Assembly (NCBI GenBank): GCA_026388275.1
Contig: JAPLKB010000063.1
Span: 1-64,000, forward strand
Direction: 5' to 3'
Length of the DNA stretch: 64,000 nucleotides
From: Pseudomonadota bacterium
GTDB taxonomy: Bacteria; Desulfobacterota; Syntrophorhabdia; Syntrophorhabdales; Syntrophorhabdaceae
Below the pieces are notes generated by a model, which worked only from the letters and a program-made list of their open reading frames with translations, made no database searches and was not told where the DNA came from. The position numbers were made by a program, and so were the translations under genes. Below are positions 26,490 through 34,937 of this stretch, one piece after another. Within the stretch, counting starts at the first letter, position 1, and the number at the start of each line of letters is the position of its first letter.

Positions 26490-27026
26490 ACCTCATTCCG
26501 CCATTTGTAGGATTTGACTTTTTTACAATAAAACCGTTCTGTTCAAGTCTTTTGTTAGTATCCGTCATGTTTGTGCCCGGTATAAGCATGATCTGATTTA
26601 CATTTGAATTGCCGCAGGTTTAACAGATTTGACTGTTCAATGATGTTATGCCGATACATATTACAACTTTTAGCGAACCGAAAATGATAATTTATTTTGT
26701 TAAATTCATATTCTTAATAAAAATTTATGTCCTCCGAAATTATGTTTTATCTTTTATTTATTAAGATATGGGAAGTAATCCTAATGGCTTTTCAAGTGCT
26801 CATAAACCGTATATCGGCAATTTCAAAAAATATTTAAGTTCCCGGGATTATTCCACAGACTCTGAGAGATTACTGAAATTATTTTTTGACAAAAATATTT
26901 ATCTATTGTAATTATTATACCAAAGGCGGCGCTGAAATATATGTGTATTTAGCAGGCATTAGGGGCCTGCAATGATCAGTTGCATACTTCGGCGTCCTAT
27001 TAAAGACATGAACAAGGAGAATCCCT
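26490..27026. other. 537-base intergenic region before acyl-CoA ligase 1
   Basis: No gene is supported here. It holds a GCAGGC / GCCTGC hairpin near 26952, a weak GG-N10-GC match (TGGCTTTTCAAGTGCT, 26785-26800) and the promoter candidate listed separately. A short antisense reading frame near 26490-26650 overlaps the preceding gene and was not accepted. Confidence 0.5.
26886..26923 (+). promoter_or_regulatory. Candidate promoter and operator for acyl-CoA ligase 1
   Basis: TTGACA (26886-26891), 17 bases, then TAATTA (26909-26914), followed at once by ATTATACCAA (26914-26923). The same TTGACAAAA and ATTATACCAA blocks, 28 bases start to start, occur before ligase 2, next to the FadR/GntR regulator. 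The shared second block may be that regulator's site. Confidence 0.45.
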
Positions 27027-28556
27027 ATGAATCTTGCAACTAATTTAGAGGCGTCGGCACAATATTTTCCATCTCAACCTGCCATCCGACAGGGCGAACT
27101 CCAATGGACCTATGCGGAACTAAACGAAAGGGCAAACCTGGTTGCAGGAGGACTTGTTAAACTGGGGGTTAAACCAGGTGAATATGTGGGACTCTGTTCA
27201 CTAAACTCGGCTGACTGGATTGCCTTCTACTATGGTGTGCTTAAAACAGGAGCTGTGGCCGTAACTTTATCCGGGCTGTTAACAGAGGAGGAACTGGCTA
27301 ATCTAATCAACCACGCAAAACCTCGTATTCTCTTTACGTCGGAATCAAGACTTAATGATGTAATGAAACTAAAAAGCACTGATGGTCTCCAGACAGTTAT
27401 CTGCCCTGACGGAGATATGGACATTGCTCACCTGATGCAGATGGGGAAAGAATCGAGTGTTTTTAGGGCGATCAATAGAAATCGTATTGATACTGCTGCA
27501 ATCCTTTATACAGGAGGAACTACAGGCATTCCGAAAGGTGTTATGCTGACACATGAAGGAATGAACTTCTCCGCCCGGGCCATTGCATATTATGAGCACT
27601 CCAACCAGAACGATCAGGCCCTTTGCTTTCTACCATTTAACCATGTTTTTGGTCAGAATCACATAATGAACTCCACCATCATGAGCTCAGGCTGCTTGGA
27701 ATTACTCCCGACCTTTGATATGGATCTTATATTTGAAGCGATTGCAGCAGGCAGGGTTACAAAATTTTTTGCAGTGCCCACTGTTTATGTCCGTTTTCTT
27801 GGTATGCCTGACCTGGAAAAGAAGGTAGGGAAACTTCGGTATTGTTTTTCTGCAGCGGCAAGTATGGCAAGAGAAATTGTGAAACAATGGAAAGAGCGGA
27901 CAGGTATTACGATAGCAGAGTCCTATGGAATGACGGAGGTTATGCCGATAACATTCAATCATTTCTATCCCGAACAACATGCTGTGGGATCTGTAGGCCC
28001 GGTAGTCCACGGTGTTGAAGCACAGATCAGAGATGCTTCAGGCAATGAGGTACCTCAGGGCCATGAAGGTGAAATTTGTATCAGGGGAAGGAATGTAATG
28101 AAAGCCTATCTTAATAATCCCAAAGACACTGCAGAGGCTCTCTGGCAAGGAGAATGGCTTCGTTCCGGTGATATAGGTTATGTCGACGAGCGTGGTTACT
28201 TTTATATTGTAGACCGCCTGAAAGACCTTATAATCACAGGTGGAGAGAACGTATTTCCTCGTGAAATAGAGGAAGTCCTTTATACAAGACCGGAGGTGCA
28301 GGAATGTGCCGTCATCGGGCTCCCGGACAAAGAGTGGGGAGAGAAAGTTGCCGCATACGTGGTGCCCAAGGAAGGACAACAAATATCCACGGATGCACTA
28401 AAATCCTTTATGAAGTCTACGCTTTCACCTTTTAAAGTACCCAAACAGTTCTTTATAGTCAAGGATTTACCGAAAAGCCCGGCAGGTAAAATTTTGAAAC
28501 GAGAGCTCAAAAAACAGGTCCTTGAAAAACCCGATGATTCTGTAAAGAAAGGGTGA
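27027..28556 (+). CDS. AMP-forming acyl-CoA ligase 1
   Basis: The 509-residue adenylate-forming enzyme activates a carboxylic acid with ATP and CoA. The P-loop-like A3 motif is YTGGTTGIPKGV, A5 is ESYGMTE, A7 is LRSGDIGYVD and the catalytic Lys of A10 is in PKSPAGKILKRE. It resembles medium/long-chain acyl- and aryl-CoA ligases and is clearly paralogous to ligase 2 at 29527. It starts with MNLATNLEASA behind AAGGAG. Convergent to the FadR/GntR gene. The acid it activates is not evident. Confidence 0.9.
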   Translation: MNLATNLEASAQYFPSQPAIRQGELQWTYAELNERANLVAGGLVKLGVKPGEYVGLCSLNSADWIAFYYGVLKTGAVAVTLSGLLTEEELANLINHAKPRILFTSESRLNDVMKLKSTDGLQTVICPDGDMDIAHLMQMGKESSVFRAINRNRIDTAAILYTGGTTGIPKGVMLTHEGMNFSARAIAYYEHSNQNDQALCFLPFNHVFGQNHIMNSTIMSSGCLELLPTFDMDLIFEAIAAGRVTKFFAVPTVYVRFLGMPDLEKKVGKLRYCFSAAASMAREIVKQWKERTGITIAESYGMTEVMPITFNHFYPEQHAVGSVGPVVHGVEAQIRDASGNEVPQGHEGEICIRGRNVMKAYLNNPKDTAEALWQGEWLRSGDIGYVDERGYFYIVDRLKDLIITGGENVFPREIEEVLYTRPEVQECAVIGLPDKEWGEKVAAYVVPKEGQQISTDALKSFMKSTLSPFKVPKQFFIVKDLPKSPAGKILKRELKKQVLEKPDDSVKKG

Positions 28557-28613
28557 AATTTAATTTCTCATATATTAATTTTGTAGGACATATTATGTTT
28601 GGCAAAAAAAAAA

Positions 28614-29336
28614 TTACAAAGCTCTTTCTCTGAAGCTTTTTTCTAAATTGATCAGATTTTCTCCGAATTCTATTGTATGACGCCGCATTTCTGCAGCAGC
28701 TAAGTCAGGTTTTCGGGCAAGAACGGCCTCAACGACAGAGCGATGCATTCCCGCCGGATGGATAAAGGGTTGCCCAGAATTTACCGTTTGAACAACCTGC
28801 CTGGTCAAGGCCATGAGTGACCTCTCCAGTGCCTCAAGAAAATGGTTTCCACAAATCTCAGCAAGTATATAATGGACAGCAGTCTTTCTGTCCAGGTCTT
28901 CCGCTAAAGAACACACTGGTAGATCCTCGATTTCTAAAGCTTCTTTCAAAAGCTTCGCATGTTTTCGTCCTATACGTGTGGCTGACAGCCGTGCTATTTC
29001 AGGCTCTACAAGAAGTCTTACCTCTACAAGTTCCGGAACAGATATTTTTTCAGCTAAAAAAAGATCAACAAAAGCATTACTAAGATGTTCAAATGTCAGG
29101 TCTGTAACAAATGTGCCGCCTGTAACACCCTGACGGGTAGCGACAAATCCCGTATTCTCAAGTCGCCTCAAGGCCTCGCGGACAGCAATTCGGCTTACCT
29201 GGAACTGATCTGCAAGATCGCGCTCAGATGGCAATTTATCTCCTGCCTTGAAGGTGCTCAAAAGAATGGATTGCTTCAGTTGTTCAGCCACTTCCTCTGA
29301 TATTCTGGATTGTTTAATAGGTTTAAACGCAGACAT
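28614..29336 (-). CDS. FadR-type GntR-family transcriptional regulator
   Basis: The 240-residue protein has the GntR winged helix at the N-terminus (KLPSERDLADQFQVSRIAVREALRRLENTGFV) and an all-helical FCD ligand domain after residue 90, including the His-containing AVHYILAEICGNHFLEAL and HRSVVEAV that usually bind a metal and an organic acid. It sits between two paralogous acyl-CoA ligase genes and is divergent from ligase 2. Most likely it represses one or both ligases until an organic acid or acyl-CoA binds (inference from family and position). Confidence 0.92.
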   Translation of the reverse strand: MSAFKPIKQSRISEEVAEQLKQSILLSTFKAGDKLPSERDLADQFQVSRIAVREALRRLENTGFVATRQGVTGGTFVTDLTFEHLSNAFVDLFLAEKISVPELVEVRLLVEPEIARLSATRIGRKHAKLLKEALEIEDLPVCSLAEDLDRKTAVHYILAEICGNHFLEALERSLMALTRQVVQTVNSGQPFIHPAGMHRSVVEAVLARKPDLAAAEMRRHTIEFGENLINLEKSFRERAL

Positions 29337-29409
29337 TTTATTTTCCTTTTATGTTTTCTATAATATATACAAGGTAATCATTTTTGCAAGAATATTTTTA
29401 ACTATTTTC

Positions 29410-29447
29410 TTGACAAAATTAATTCATGGGATTAAATATTATACCAA
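29410..29447 (+). promoter_or_regulatory. Candidate promoter and operator for acyl-CoA ligase 2
   Basis: TTGACA (29410-29415), 17 bases, TAAATA (29433-29438), then ATTATACCAA (29438-29447). It lies between the divergent regulator and ligase 2 and matches the site before ligase 1 in both blocks and spacing. Confidence 0.5.
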
Positions 29448-29526
29448 TCATACATCGAACTCATCTTATAATGGAAAACATCGACTTTTCTAAGTATTTT
29501 TATTTTATATAGTGTGGAGGAAGTAT

Positions 29527-31026
29527 ATGAACGTTGCAAGGAACCTTGAAAGATCAGCCTTTTATTTTTCGGAACAGCCAGCGTTGGCTGAGGCTGGATC
29601 ACAAATCTCTTATGGAGAACTGAACGATCGTGTAGACCGTATTGCTACAGGCCTAATAAAAATGGGCCTACAGCCGGGAGAACATGTCGGCATCTGTGCA
29701 CCTAACTCATCTGATTGGATAACATTCTACTTCGCTGTTCTGAAAACAGGAGCCGTGGCAGTGACATACTCCAGCCTTTTGAGTAAAGATGAATTAAGAC
29801 TACTTGTAGACCATGCAAAACCAAAGTTCATATTTGCCTCAGAAGATAAGTTAAACGATCTTGAGGTGCTACGGAGTTCAGCAGGTATAGAAAGTATTAT
29901 ATGTGATGGGGGCGACACAACCTTGCAACGCATTATAAACGCAGGAACAAATCATTTTAAGGCAGTCGAGAGAGAGCGAACCGATACTGCTGCTGTCCTT
30001 TATACCGGTGGTACAACCGGTGTTCCAAAAGGGGTTATGCTTACCCATGAAAATATCAACACATCTGCCCATAATGTAGCTCATAATGAACATTCCAACC
30101 AGTATGATAGAGCCCTCTGCTTCCTTCCTTTTAACCACGTTTTTGGTCAAGCTCATATTATGAATGCAACAATTTATAGTGCAGGATGCCTTGAAATTCT
30201 TCCAATTTTTAATCTCGATCAGGTTTTGGAAGCAACAGCCAGCGGCAGAGTGACCAAACTTTTTGCGGTACCTACCGTGTACACCCGTTTGTTAAATATT
30301 GAAGGTATTAAGGAAAAACTGGGAAAGGTACGCTATTGCTTTTCGGCAGCAGCTTCTATGGCAGAAGAAATAGTCCGGCAGTGGAAGAATCATACAGGGC
30401 TGACAATATATGAAGGCTACGGTCTTACCGAATCAGCTTCCGCTGTTACCTTCAACCATTATTACCCTGAAAGGCATGTAGTGGGGTCAATCGGTACAGA
30501 AGTCCCCGGCGTAGAAGTACAGATCCGTGATATATCGGGGAACGTGCTTGAACAAGGGCAAGAGGGCGAGATCTGCATTTTAGGACACAATATCATGAAA
30601 GGGTACCTGGATAACCCCGAGGCAACCCGTGAAGCCTTCTGGGAGGGCGGATGGTTCAGATCAGGAGACATTGGTTTTTTTGATAAGGACGGTTACCTTT
30701 ACATAGTCGACCGCCTGAAGGATATGATTATTACCGGTGGAGAAAATGTCTATCCGCGCGAAGTGGAAGAAATAATTTATAAGAAGACTGAGGTCGAAGA
30801 ATGTGCTGTTGTGGGATTTCCCGACAAGGAGTGGGGAGAGAAAGTTATAGCCTTTGTCGTACCGAGACCTGGAAAAACTGTTGTAGCTGAAGACCTAAAA
30901 TCATTTCTGAAAGCCAGGCTTTCGCCTTTCAAAGTACCAAAGGAGTATGTTATATTGGAAGAAATGCCTAAGAGTCCTGCCGGTAAAATATTGAAACGTG
31001 AGCTGAAAAAAATATTTTCTCGGTGA
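29527..31026 (+). CDS. AMP-forming acyl-CoA ligase 2
   Basis: The start is placed at 29527, the ATG after GTGGAGGAAGTAT; an upstream GTG overlaps the ribosome-binding site. The 499-residue enzyme has A3 YTGGTTGVPKGV, A5 EGYGLTE, A7 FRSGDIGFFD and A10 PKSPAGKILKRE, all intact. It is a close paralogue of ligase 1 and lies 97 bases before TRAP system 1, so activation and uptake of the same acid may be linked. Specificity is unknown. Confidence 0.9.
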   Translation: MNVARNLERSAFYFSEQPALAEAGSQISYGELNDRVDRIATGLIKMGLQPGEHVGICAPNSSDWITFYFAVLKTGAVAVTYSSLLSKDELRLLVDHAKPKFIFASEDKLNDLEVLRSSAGIESIICDGGDTTLQRIINAGTNHFKAVERERTDTAAVLYTGGTTGVPKGVMLTHENINTSAHNVAHNEHSNQYDRALCFLPFNHVFGQAHIMNATIYSAGCLEILPIFNLDQVLEATASGRVTKLFAVPTVYTRLLNIEGIKEKLGKVRYCFSAAASMAEEIVRQWKNHTGLTIYEGYGLTESASAVTFNHYYPERHVVGSIGTEVPGVEVQIRDISGNVLEQGQEGEICILGHNIMKGYLDNPEATREAFWEGGWFRSGDIGFFDKDGYLYIVDRLKDMIITGGENVYPREVEEIIYKKTEVEECAVVGFPDKEWGEKVIAFVVPRPGKTVVAEDLKSFLKARLSPFKVPKEYVILEEMPKSPAGKILKRELKKIFSR

Positions 31027-31123
31027 AGCTTTTAGTGTGGTAATATGTAACATTGTAGGGGAGGTTGTTATTAAGTGCAAGCTAGCGGCAAATGCCGCAA
31101 AATTAACACAAGGAGGATTTATT

Positions 31124-32161
31124 ATGAGGAAAAACAGTTTTAAGCGAGTTTTTGTTGCGTCAATGGTGCTTTTATTCTTTGTCTGCACCGCCCTTGTAGT
31201 CGCAGGTCCTTTGCACGCCCAGGAGAAGGCTATGAAGCTCAGACTTTCAACTATGTGGCCGCCTACACACCCTCATTCAGTATTGTTCAACCAATGGGGC
31301 AAGGATGTTGAGAAGGCAACACAGGGAAGGGTAACAGTGACTTTATTTGCAGCCAGTACACTTTCACCTCCGATGCAGGTCTATGACAACACTGTAAAAG
31401 GTATTGTTGATGTCGGCACAAACTTATTGGCATACTCACCCGGCAGACTTCCGCTTTCTGAAGTTTTACAGCAGCCGCTTGGATACAGGAACGGATTGCA
31501 GGCAAGCAAGCTGGCAAATGCATTTTATAAGAAATTCAAACCTAAAGAATTTGATGACGTAAAGGTTATGTTTCTCCATGGCGCGGCACCGGGTTTCATT
31601 TTTACGAAGAAAGTTATAAAATCAACTGATGAGATCAAAGGACTCAGAATCAGGGCCAATGCAGAGAATGCGGACATTGTAAAGGCTCTCGGCGCTTCTC
31701 CTGTAACCATGCCTGTTACTGAAGCATACGATAGCCTTTCAAGGGGTGTTGTGGATGGGACTCTTTTCCCGATTGAAGCATTACGGGGATTCAAAATCGG
31801 TGAGGTTGTCAAGACGGTAATTGAGAACTATGGCTCATCCTATATGACATCCATGTATTGTATCATGAACAAGGATAAATGGAATGCAATATCCCCGGCT
31901 GATCAAAAAGCAATAGAAACAATCAATGACGAATACAGTGAAAAATTCGGTAATCAGTGGGTTAAATTGGATAAAGGTGCAGAAGAATTCGCCAAATCTA
32001 AAGGCGTAACTTTTGTGACGGTTTCTAAAGCTGAAGAAGCAGCAACCATTCAAAAGATGAAACCTATTTTAGCAGACTATGTTAAAACGACAAAAGCAAA
32101 AGGTCTTCCAGGCGATGAAGCATTGAAATTCTGCCAGGACTTTTTAAAGAACAATCCGTAA
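31124..32161 (+). CDS. dctP: TRAP transporter solute-binding protein 1 (DctP/TAXI-like DctP)
   Basis: The start at 31124 follows CAAGGAGGATTT and gives 345 residues; an earlier in-frame start would add a non-conserved tail. A signal peptide (FKRVFVASMVLLFFVCTALVVAGPLHAQ) precedes the mature protein. The DctP fold markers are GLRIRANAENADIVKALGASPVTMPVTEAYDSLSRGVVDG, in which the Arg of the LRIR segment normally salt-bridges a substrate carboxylate. It delivers an organic acid to the DctQM permease encoded next. Confidence 0.92.
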   Translation: MRKNSFKRVFVASMVLLFFVCTALVVAGPLHAQEKAMKLRLSTMWPPTHPHSVLFNQWGKDVEKATQGRVTVTLFAASTLSPPMQVYDNTVKGIVDVGTNLLAYSPGRLPLSEVLQQPLGYRNGLQASKLANAFYKKFKPKEFDDVKVMFLHGAAPGFIFTKKVIKSTDEIKGLRIRANAENADIVKALGASPVTMPVTEAYDSLSRGVVDGTLFPIEALRGFKIGEVVKTVIENYGSSYMTSMYCIMNKDKWNAISPADQKAIETINDEYSEKFGNQWVKLDKGAEEFAKSKGVTFVTVSKAEEAATIQKMKPILADYVKTTKAKGLPGDEALKFCQDFLKNNP

Positions 32162-32177
32162 AATTATTATTAGTAAA

Positions 32178-32203
32178 AGAGGGCTGTAGTAACACAGCCC
32201 TCT
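32178..32203 (+). terminator. Strong hairpin between dctP and dctQ of TRAP system 1
   Basis: AGAGGGCTGT and ACAGCCCTCT form a perfect ten-pair stem with loop AGTAAC, followed by TTGCATTT. The position, between the binding-protein gene and its permease genes, suggests partial termination or mRNA protection so that more binding protein than permease is made. Confidence 0.65.
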
Positions 32204-32274
32204 TTGCATTTAAACGATGATGATATAGAAAACGCAGACCCAAATCTCGTTTTTTTATAATATGGAGGCGAAAG

Positions 32275-32760
32275 ATGAAACGCTTTATAGCAGGCGTTGC
32301 CAGTATCGATAAATTGTTGTACATCATTGCTGGGAGTGTATTGGCCTGTATGATTATGTTAACCCTCTGTGATGTGATTTTAAGAAACTTCGGCCATCCG
32401 ATTACGGGATCCATGGAATTCATACAATACGGTGGGTGCATTGTATTCGGATTCTCAATTCCTTATGGGACAATGCTCGGGTGTCAGATAATTGTTGATA
32501 TAATAACAGAGAAGTTCAGTCCGGAAAAAAGACGAGTCATAGAAATAATTACCAGATGCATAGGTATTCTGATATTCTTATTTGTTGCCTACAATTTTTA
32601 TGTTTATGGGATAGATGTGAGAAAAACAGGTGAACGTACGGCCAGCTTTAAGATACCTTACTACCCGTTCAGTTTTGCCCTTTCATTCACTTTTCTGCTG
32701 CAGAGTTTAACGATATTTTGTGATCTGATAAAAAAAGTGAAAGGAGCAAATAATGAGTGA
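32275..32760 (+). CDS. dctQ: TRAP transporter small permease DctQ 1
   Basis: The 161-residue membrane protein has the four-helix DctQ pattern, including CDVILRNFGHPITGSMEFIQY and IPYGTMLGCQIIVDIITEKF, both typical of the family. It follows TATGGAGGCG and overlaps the dctM start by eight bases. DctQ forms the small membrane part of the Na+-driven importer. Confidence 0.92.
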   Translation: MKRFIAGVASIDKLLYIIAGSVLACMIMLTLCDVILRNFGHPITGSMEFIQYGGCIVFGFSIPYGTMLGCQIIVDIITEKFSPEKRRVIEIITRCIGILIFLFVAYNFYVYGIDVRKTGERTASFKIPYYPFSFALSFTFLLQSLTIFCDLIKKVKGANNE

Positions 32761-34060
32761 TGTCGCCGTTGGAACATATGGAATAATACTGCTGCTGTTT
32801 CTTTTTTTAACAGGGCTTGAAATGGCTTATTGCATGATACTGGTTGGATTTCTCGGATTTACGTTTCTTATGTCCTTTCCAGCAGCATCCAATCTCGTAA
32901 TTAAAGATTTCTTCGATAATTTTACAACATACAGCTACACGGTAATCCCCCTATTTATCGTTATGGGTGAGTTTGCCTCAAATTCAAATATCGCAAAGAG
33001 ACTTTACCAGGGGGCGTATAAATGGTTTGGCCATATACCGGGAGGTTTGGCCATGACTACGGTAGTCGGCGCGACAGCCTTTAAAGCGATGTGCGGCTCA
33101 ACCCTTGCTACGGTAGGCACCTTTTCAAACCTCGCACTGCCTGAAATGGACCGCTATGGGTATAAAAAGGAACTTTCTGCCGGCACGATTGCATCTGTCA
33201 GTACCATCGGTATGATCCTGCCTCCCAGCACAGTGCTTATTATCTATGGGCTTGAAGTTGAGCAATCCATAGGCAGGCTTTTCCTTGCAGGGATTATACC
33301 GGCGCTGATGATATCCTTTCTTTTTATGGTAGTTATAGCCGGGTGGGTAAGTTTGCAGCCTGGAATAGCTCCCAGGGCGGAAAAGGGAACATGGAAAGAA
33401 AGGTTCGCCGTAATCCCGGATGCATTGGTTGTTTTCATTATTTTCGGCATCGTAATAGGTGGGATGATAACCGGCTTTTTCAGCCCCACAGAGTCAGGCA
33501 CAATAGGTACGGCTGCAATTTTTCTTTTGGCTCTTGTGCGAAGAGAAGTCAACCCAGGTATGATTATCAGATCTTTTAAGGGAGCATTGAAAACCTCTAT
33601 TATGGTTCTTATGCTTATTGCCGGATCTGCTGTTTTTGGCCATTTTCTTGCTATAACGGAAATCCCGATGATTACAGCAAAGTGGGCTGCGGGGCTTCCC
33701 ATACCCGGCGCATTTGTTATGCTCTTAATAGTCGCTATATACCTGATAGGCGGTTCAATCATGGATGACCTGGCATTTATGGTACTTGCCACTCCGATCT
33801 TTTTCCCGACAGCTATTGAGCTCGGTTATGATCCGATATGGTTTGGTATCCTGATTTGCGTTACGCTTATGATCGGCGGTATTATTCCGCCCGTGGCGAT
33901 TTATGTGTTTATATTAGGGAACATAACGGGAATCCCTTTCAAAACGATTTATAAGGGTGTCGTTCCATTCCTTTCGGCCCTTGTCCTAGCTTTAATAATT
34001 CTGTTTGCCTTCCCGCAGGTTGCACTATGGCTGCCTAATTTAATGATGGGTAAAGGATAG
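32753..34060 (+). CDS. dctM: TRAP transporter large permease DctM 1
   Basis: The 435-residue protein is the 12-helix DctM channel subunit. Family strings include LFIVMGEFASNSNIAKRLYQGAYKWFGHIPGGLAMTTVVGATAFKAMCGS, split over helices, and PPSTVLIIYG and GGSIMDDLAFMVLATPIFFP. The start overlaps dctQ. It imports the ligand of the upstream binding protein with Na+. Terminated by a strong hairpin downstream. Confidence 0.94.
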   Translation: MSDVAVGTYGIILLLFLFLTGLEMAYCMILVGFLGFTFLMSFPAASNLVIKDFFDNFTTYSYTVIPLFIVMGEFASNSNIAKRLYQGAYKWFGHIPGGLAMTTVVGATAFKAMCGSTLATVGTFSNLALPEMDRYGYKKELSAGTIASVSTIGMILPPSTVLIIYGLEVEQSIGRLFLAGIIPALMISFLFMVVIAGWVSLQPGIAPRAEKGTWKERFAVIPDALVVFIIFGIVIGGMITGFFSPTESGTIGTAAIFLLALVRREVNPGMIIRSFKGALKTSIMVLMLIAGSAVFGHFLAITEIPMITAKWAAGLPIPGAFVMLLIVAIYLIGGSIMDDLAFMVLATPIFFPTAIELGYDPIWFGILICVTLMIGGIIPPVAIYVFILGNITGIPFKTIYKGVVPFLSALVLALIILFAFPQVALWLPNLMMGKG

Positions 34061-34094
34061 ACTTTATAAAAAATCATGATTATTTATAAAAGGT

Positions 34095-34131
34095 GAGCCT
34101 GCTGAATTTTATTTTTGGCAGGCTCTCTTAT
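34095..34131 (+). terminator. Intrinsic terminator of TRAP operon 1
   Basis: GAGCCTGC (34095-34102) and GCAGGCTC (34118-34125) pair perfectly, followed by TCTTATTTTA. It lies 34 bases after dctM and immediately before the PH-domain gene, whose possible early start codon would fall inside the hairpin. Confidence 0.72.
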
Positions 34132-34135
34132 TTTA

Positions 34136-34597
34136 ATGTATGAATATATGAATTCAACTAATGACAAACTAACCCAAGATGAAGCGGTTTTTTATCGTGC
34201 CAAATGTCACTGGGCTGTGCTTCTTGGTCCTGTATTGGTGATTATTATAGGAGGGCTGGCTCTGAGGTCTCAGGGGTATCATGCAATAGTGCTCATTGTC
34301 TTCGGTCTTTTTTGGGGAATATTTTCATATATAAGATTAAGCAGAACAGAAATAGGATTAACTCGAAATAAGGTTTTAATCAATGCCGGATTTCTACTGA
34401 ATAAGTCTTATGATATCGAGCTTAATGAGATCATATTTATTGATTATTATCAGCCCTCTCTGGGTTCAATGTTAAATTTTGGCAAAATTATGATTGTCTA
34501 TAAAGGAAAGAAGAAATGCACCTTACGGTTTGTTTCTTGCCCCGCAGAATTTGTAAGAGAAGTTCAGCAGCAAATAATAGCGCTTAGCACGTCTTAG
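34136..34597 (+). CDS. Small membrane protein with bacterial PH (bPH2-like) domain
   Basis: The start is set at 34136 because an in-frame TTG at 34115 lies inside the upstream terminator; an ATG at 34148 is also possible. The roughly 153-residue protein has two hydrophobic helices (WAVLLGPVLVIIIGGLAL and AIVLIVFGLFWGIFSYI) followed by a beta-rich domain with TRNKVLINAGFLLNKSYDIELNEIIFIDY, the pattern of bacterial PH/YdbT-like domains. No strong ribosome-binding site is visible. It is likely an inner-membrane protein with a cytoplasmic PH domain. Function unknown. Confidence 0.7.
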   Translation: MYEYMNSTNDKLTQDEAVFYRAKCHWAVLLGPVLVIIIGGLALRSQGYHAIVLIVFGLFWGIFSYIRLSRTEIGLTRNKVLINAGFLLNKSYDIELNEIIFIDYYQPSLGSMLNFGKIMIVYKGKKKCTLRFVSCPAEFVREVQQQIIALSTS

Positions 34598-34937
34598 ACA
34601 GCAAAATAATGATAATCACGCGAAATGAACTGCCCCGCAGCAAGTCACATGTCTCAAAGGCGAGACAAGAATATAAAACATTCGTGAAATAAGCTTACAG
34701 GGTATGGACAGCGGGGTAATCAATTAGGTAAACACACATGCTCGGAGTTTTACTTTTCCTTATAAGGACAGGCATACAATCACAGACCATGTACTGGCGA
34801 TTCAAAACATCCAGCATTTTTATTGGAGACCGGTTATCGTAACCCACAAGCTTATTGCGGGGCGTCTCTTTTTATGGCCTGATTATTGCATTTTGAAAAC
34901 TTCATATGATGCCATTATATAAAAGGGAGGCTGATAG
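34598..34937. other. 340-base intergenic region before the acyl-CoA dehydrogenase
   Basis: No gene is supported. TGCCCCGC (34631) and GCGGGGTA (34711) are short complementary blocks about 70 bases apart, and ATTGCGGGGCG recurs at 34854. The sigma-54-type promoter near the right end is listed separately. Confidence 0.5.
34875..34890 (+). promoter_or_regulatory. Candidate sigma-54 promoter for the acyl-CoA dehydrogenase gene
   Basis: TGGCCTGATTATTGCA has GG, exactly ten bases, then GC, with TGGC and TTGCA matching both halves of the -24/-12 consensus well. It is 48 bases before the start codon. Confidence 0.55.

Noticed and set aside
26490-26660. Short minus-strand frame downstream of the fusion regulator
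   Set aside because: It runs into the 3' end of the regulator gene on the other strand and has no recognisable domain.
34631-34718. TGCCCCGC / GCGGGGTA blocks as a regulatory stem
   Set aside because: The arms are six to seven bases and about 70 bases apart, which is expected by chance in a gap of this size.
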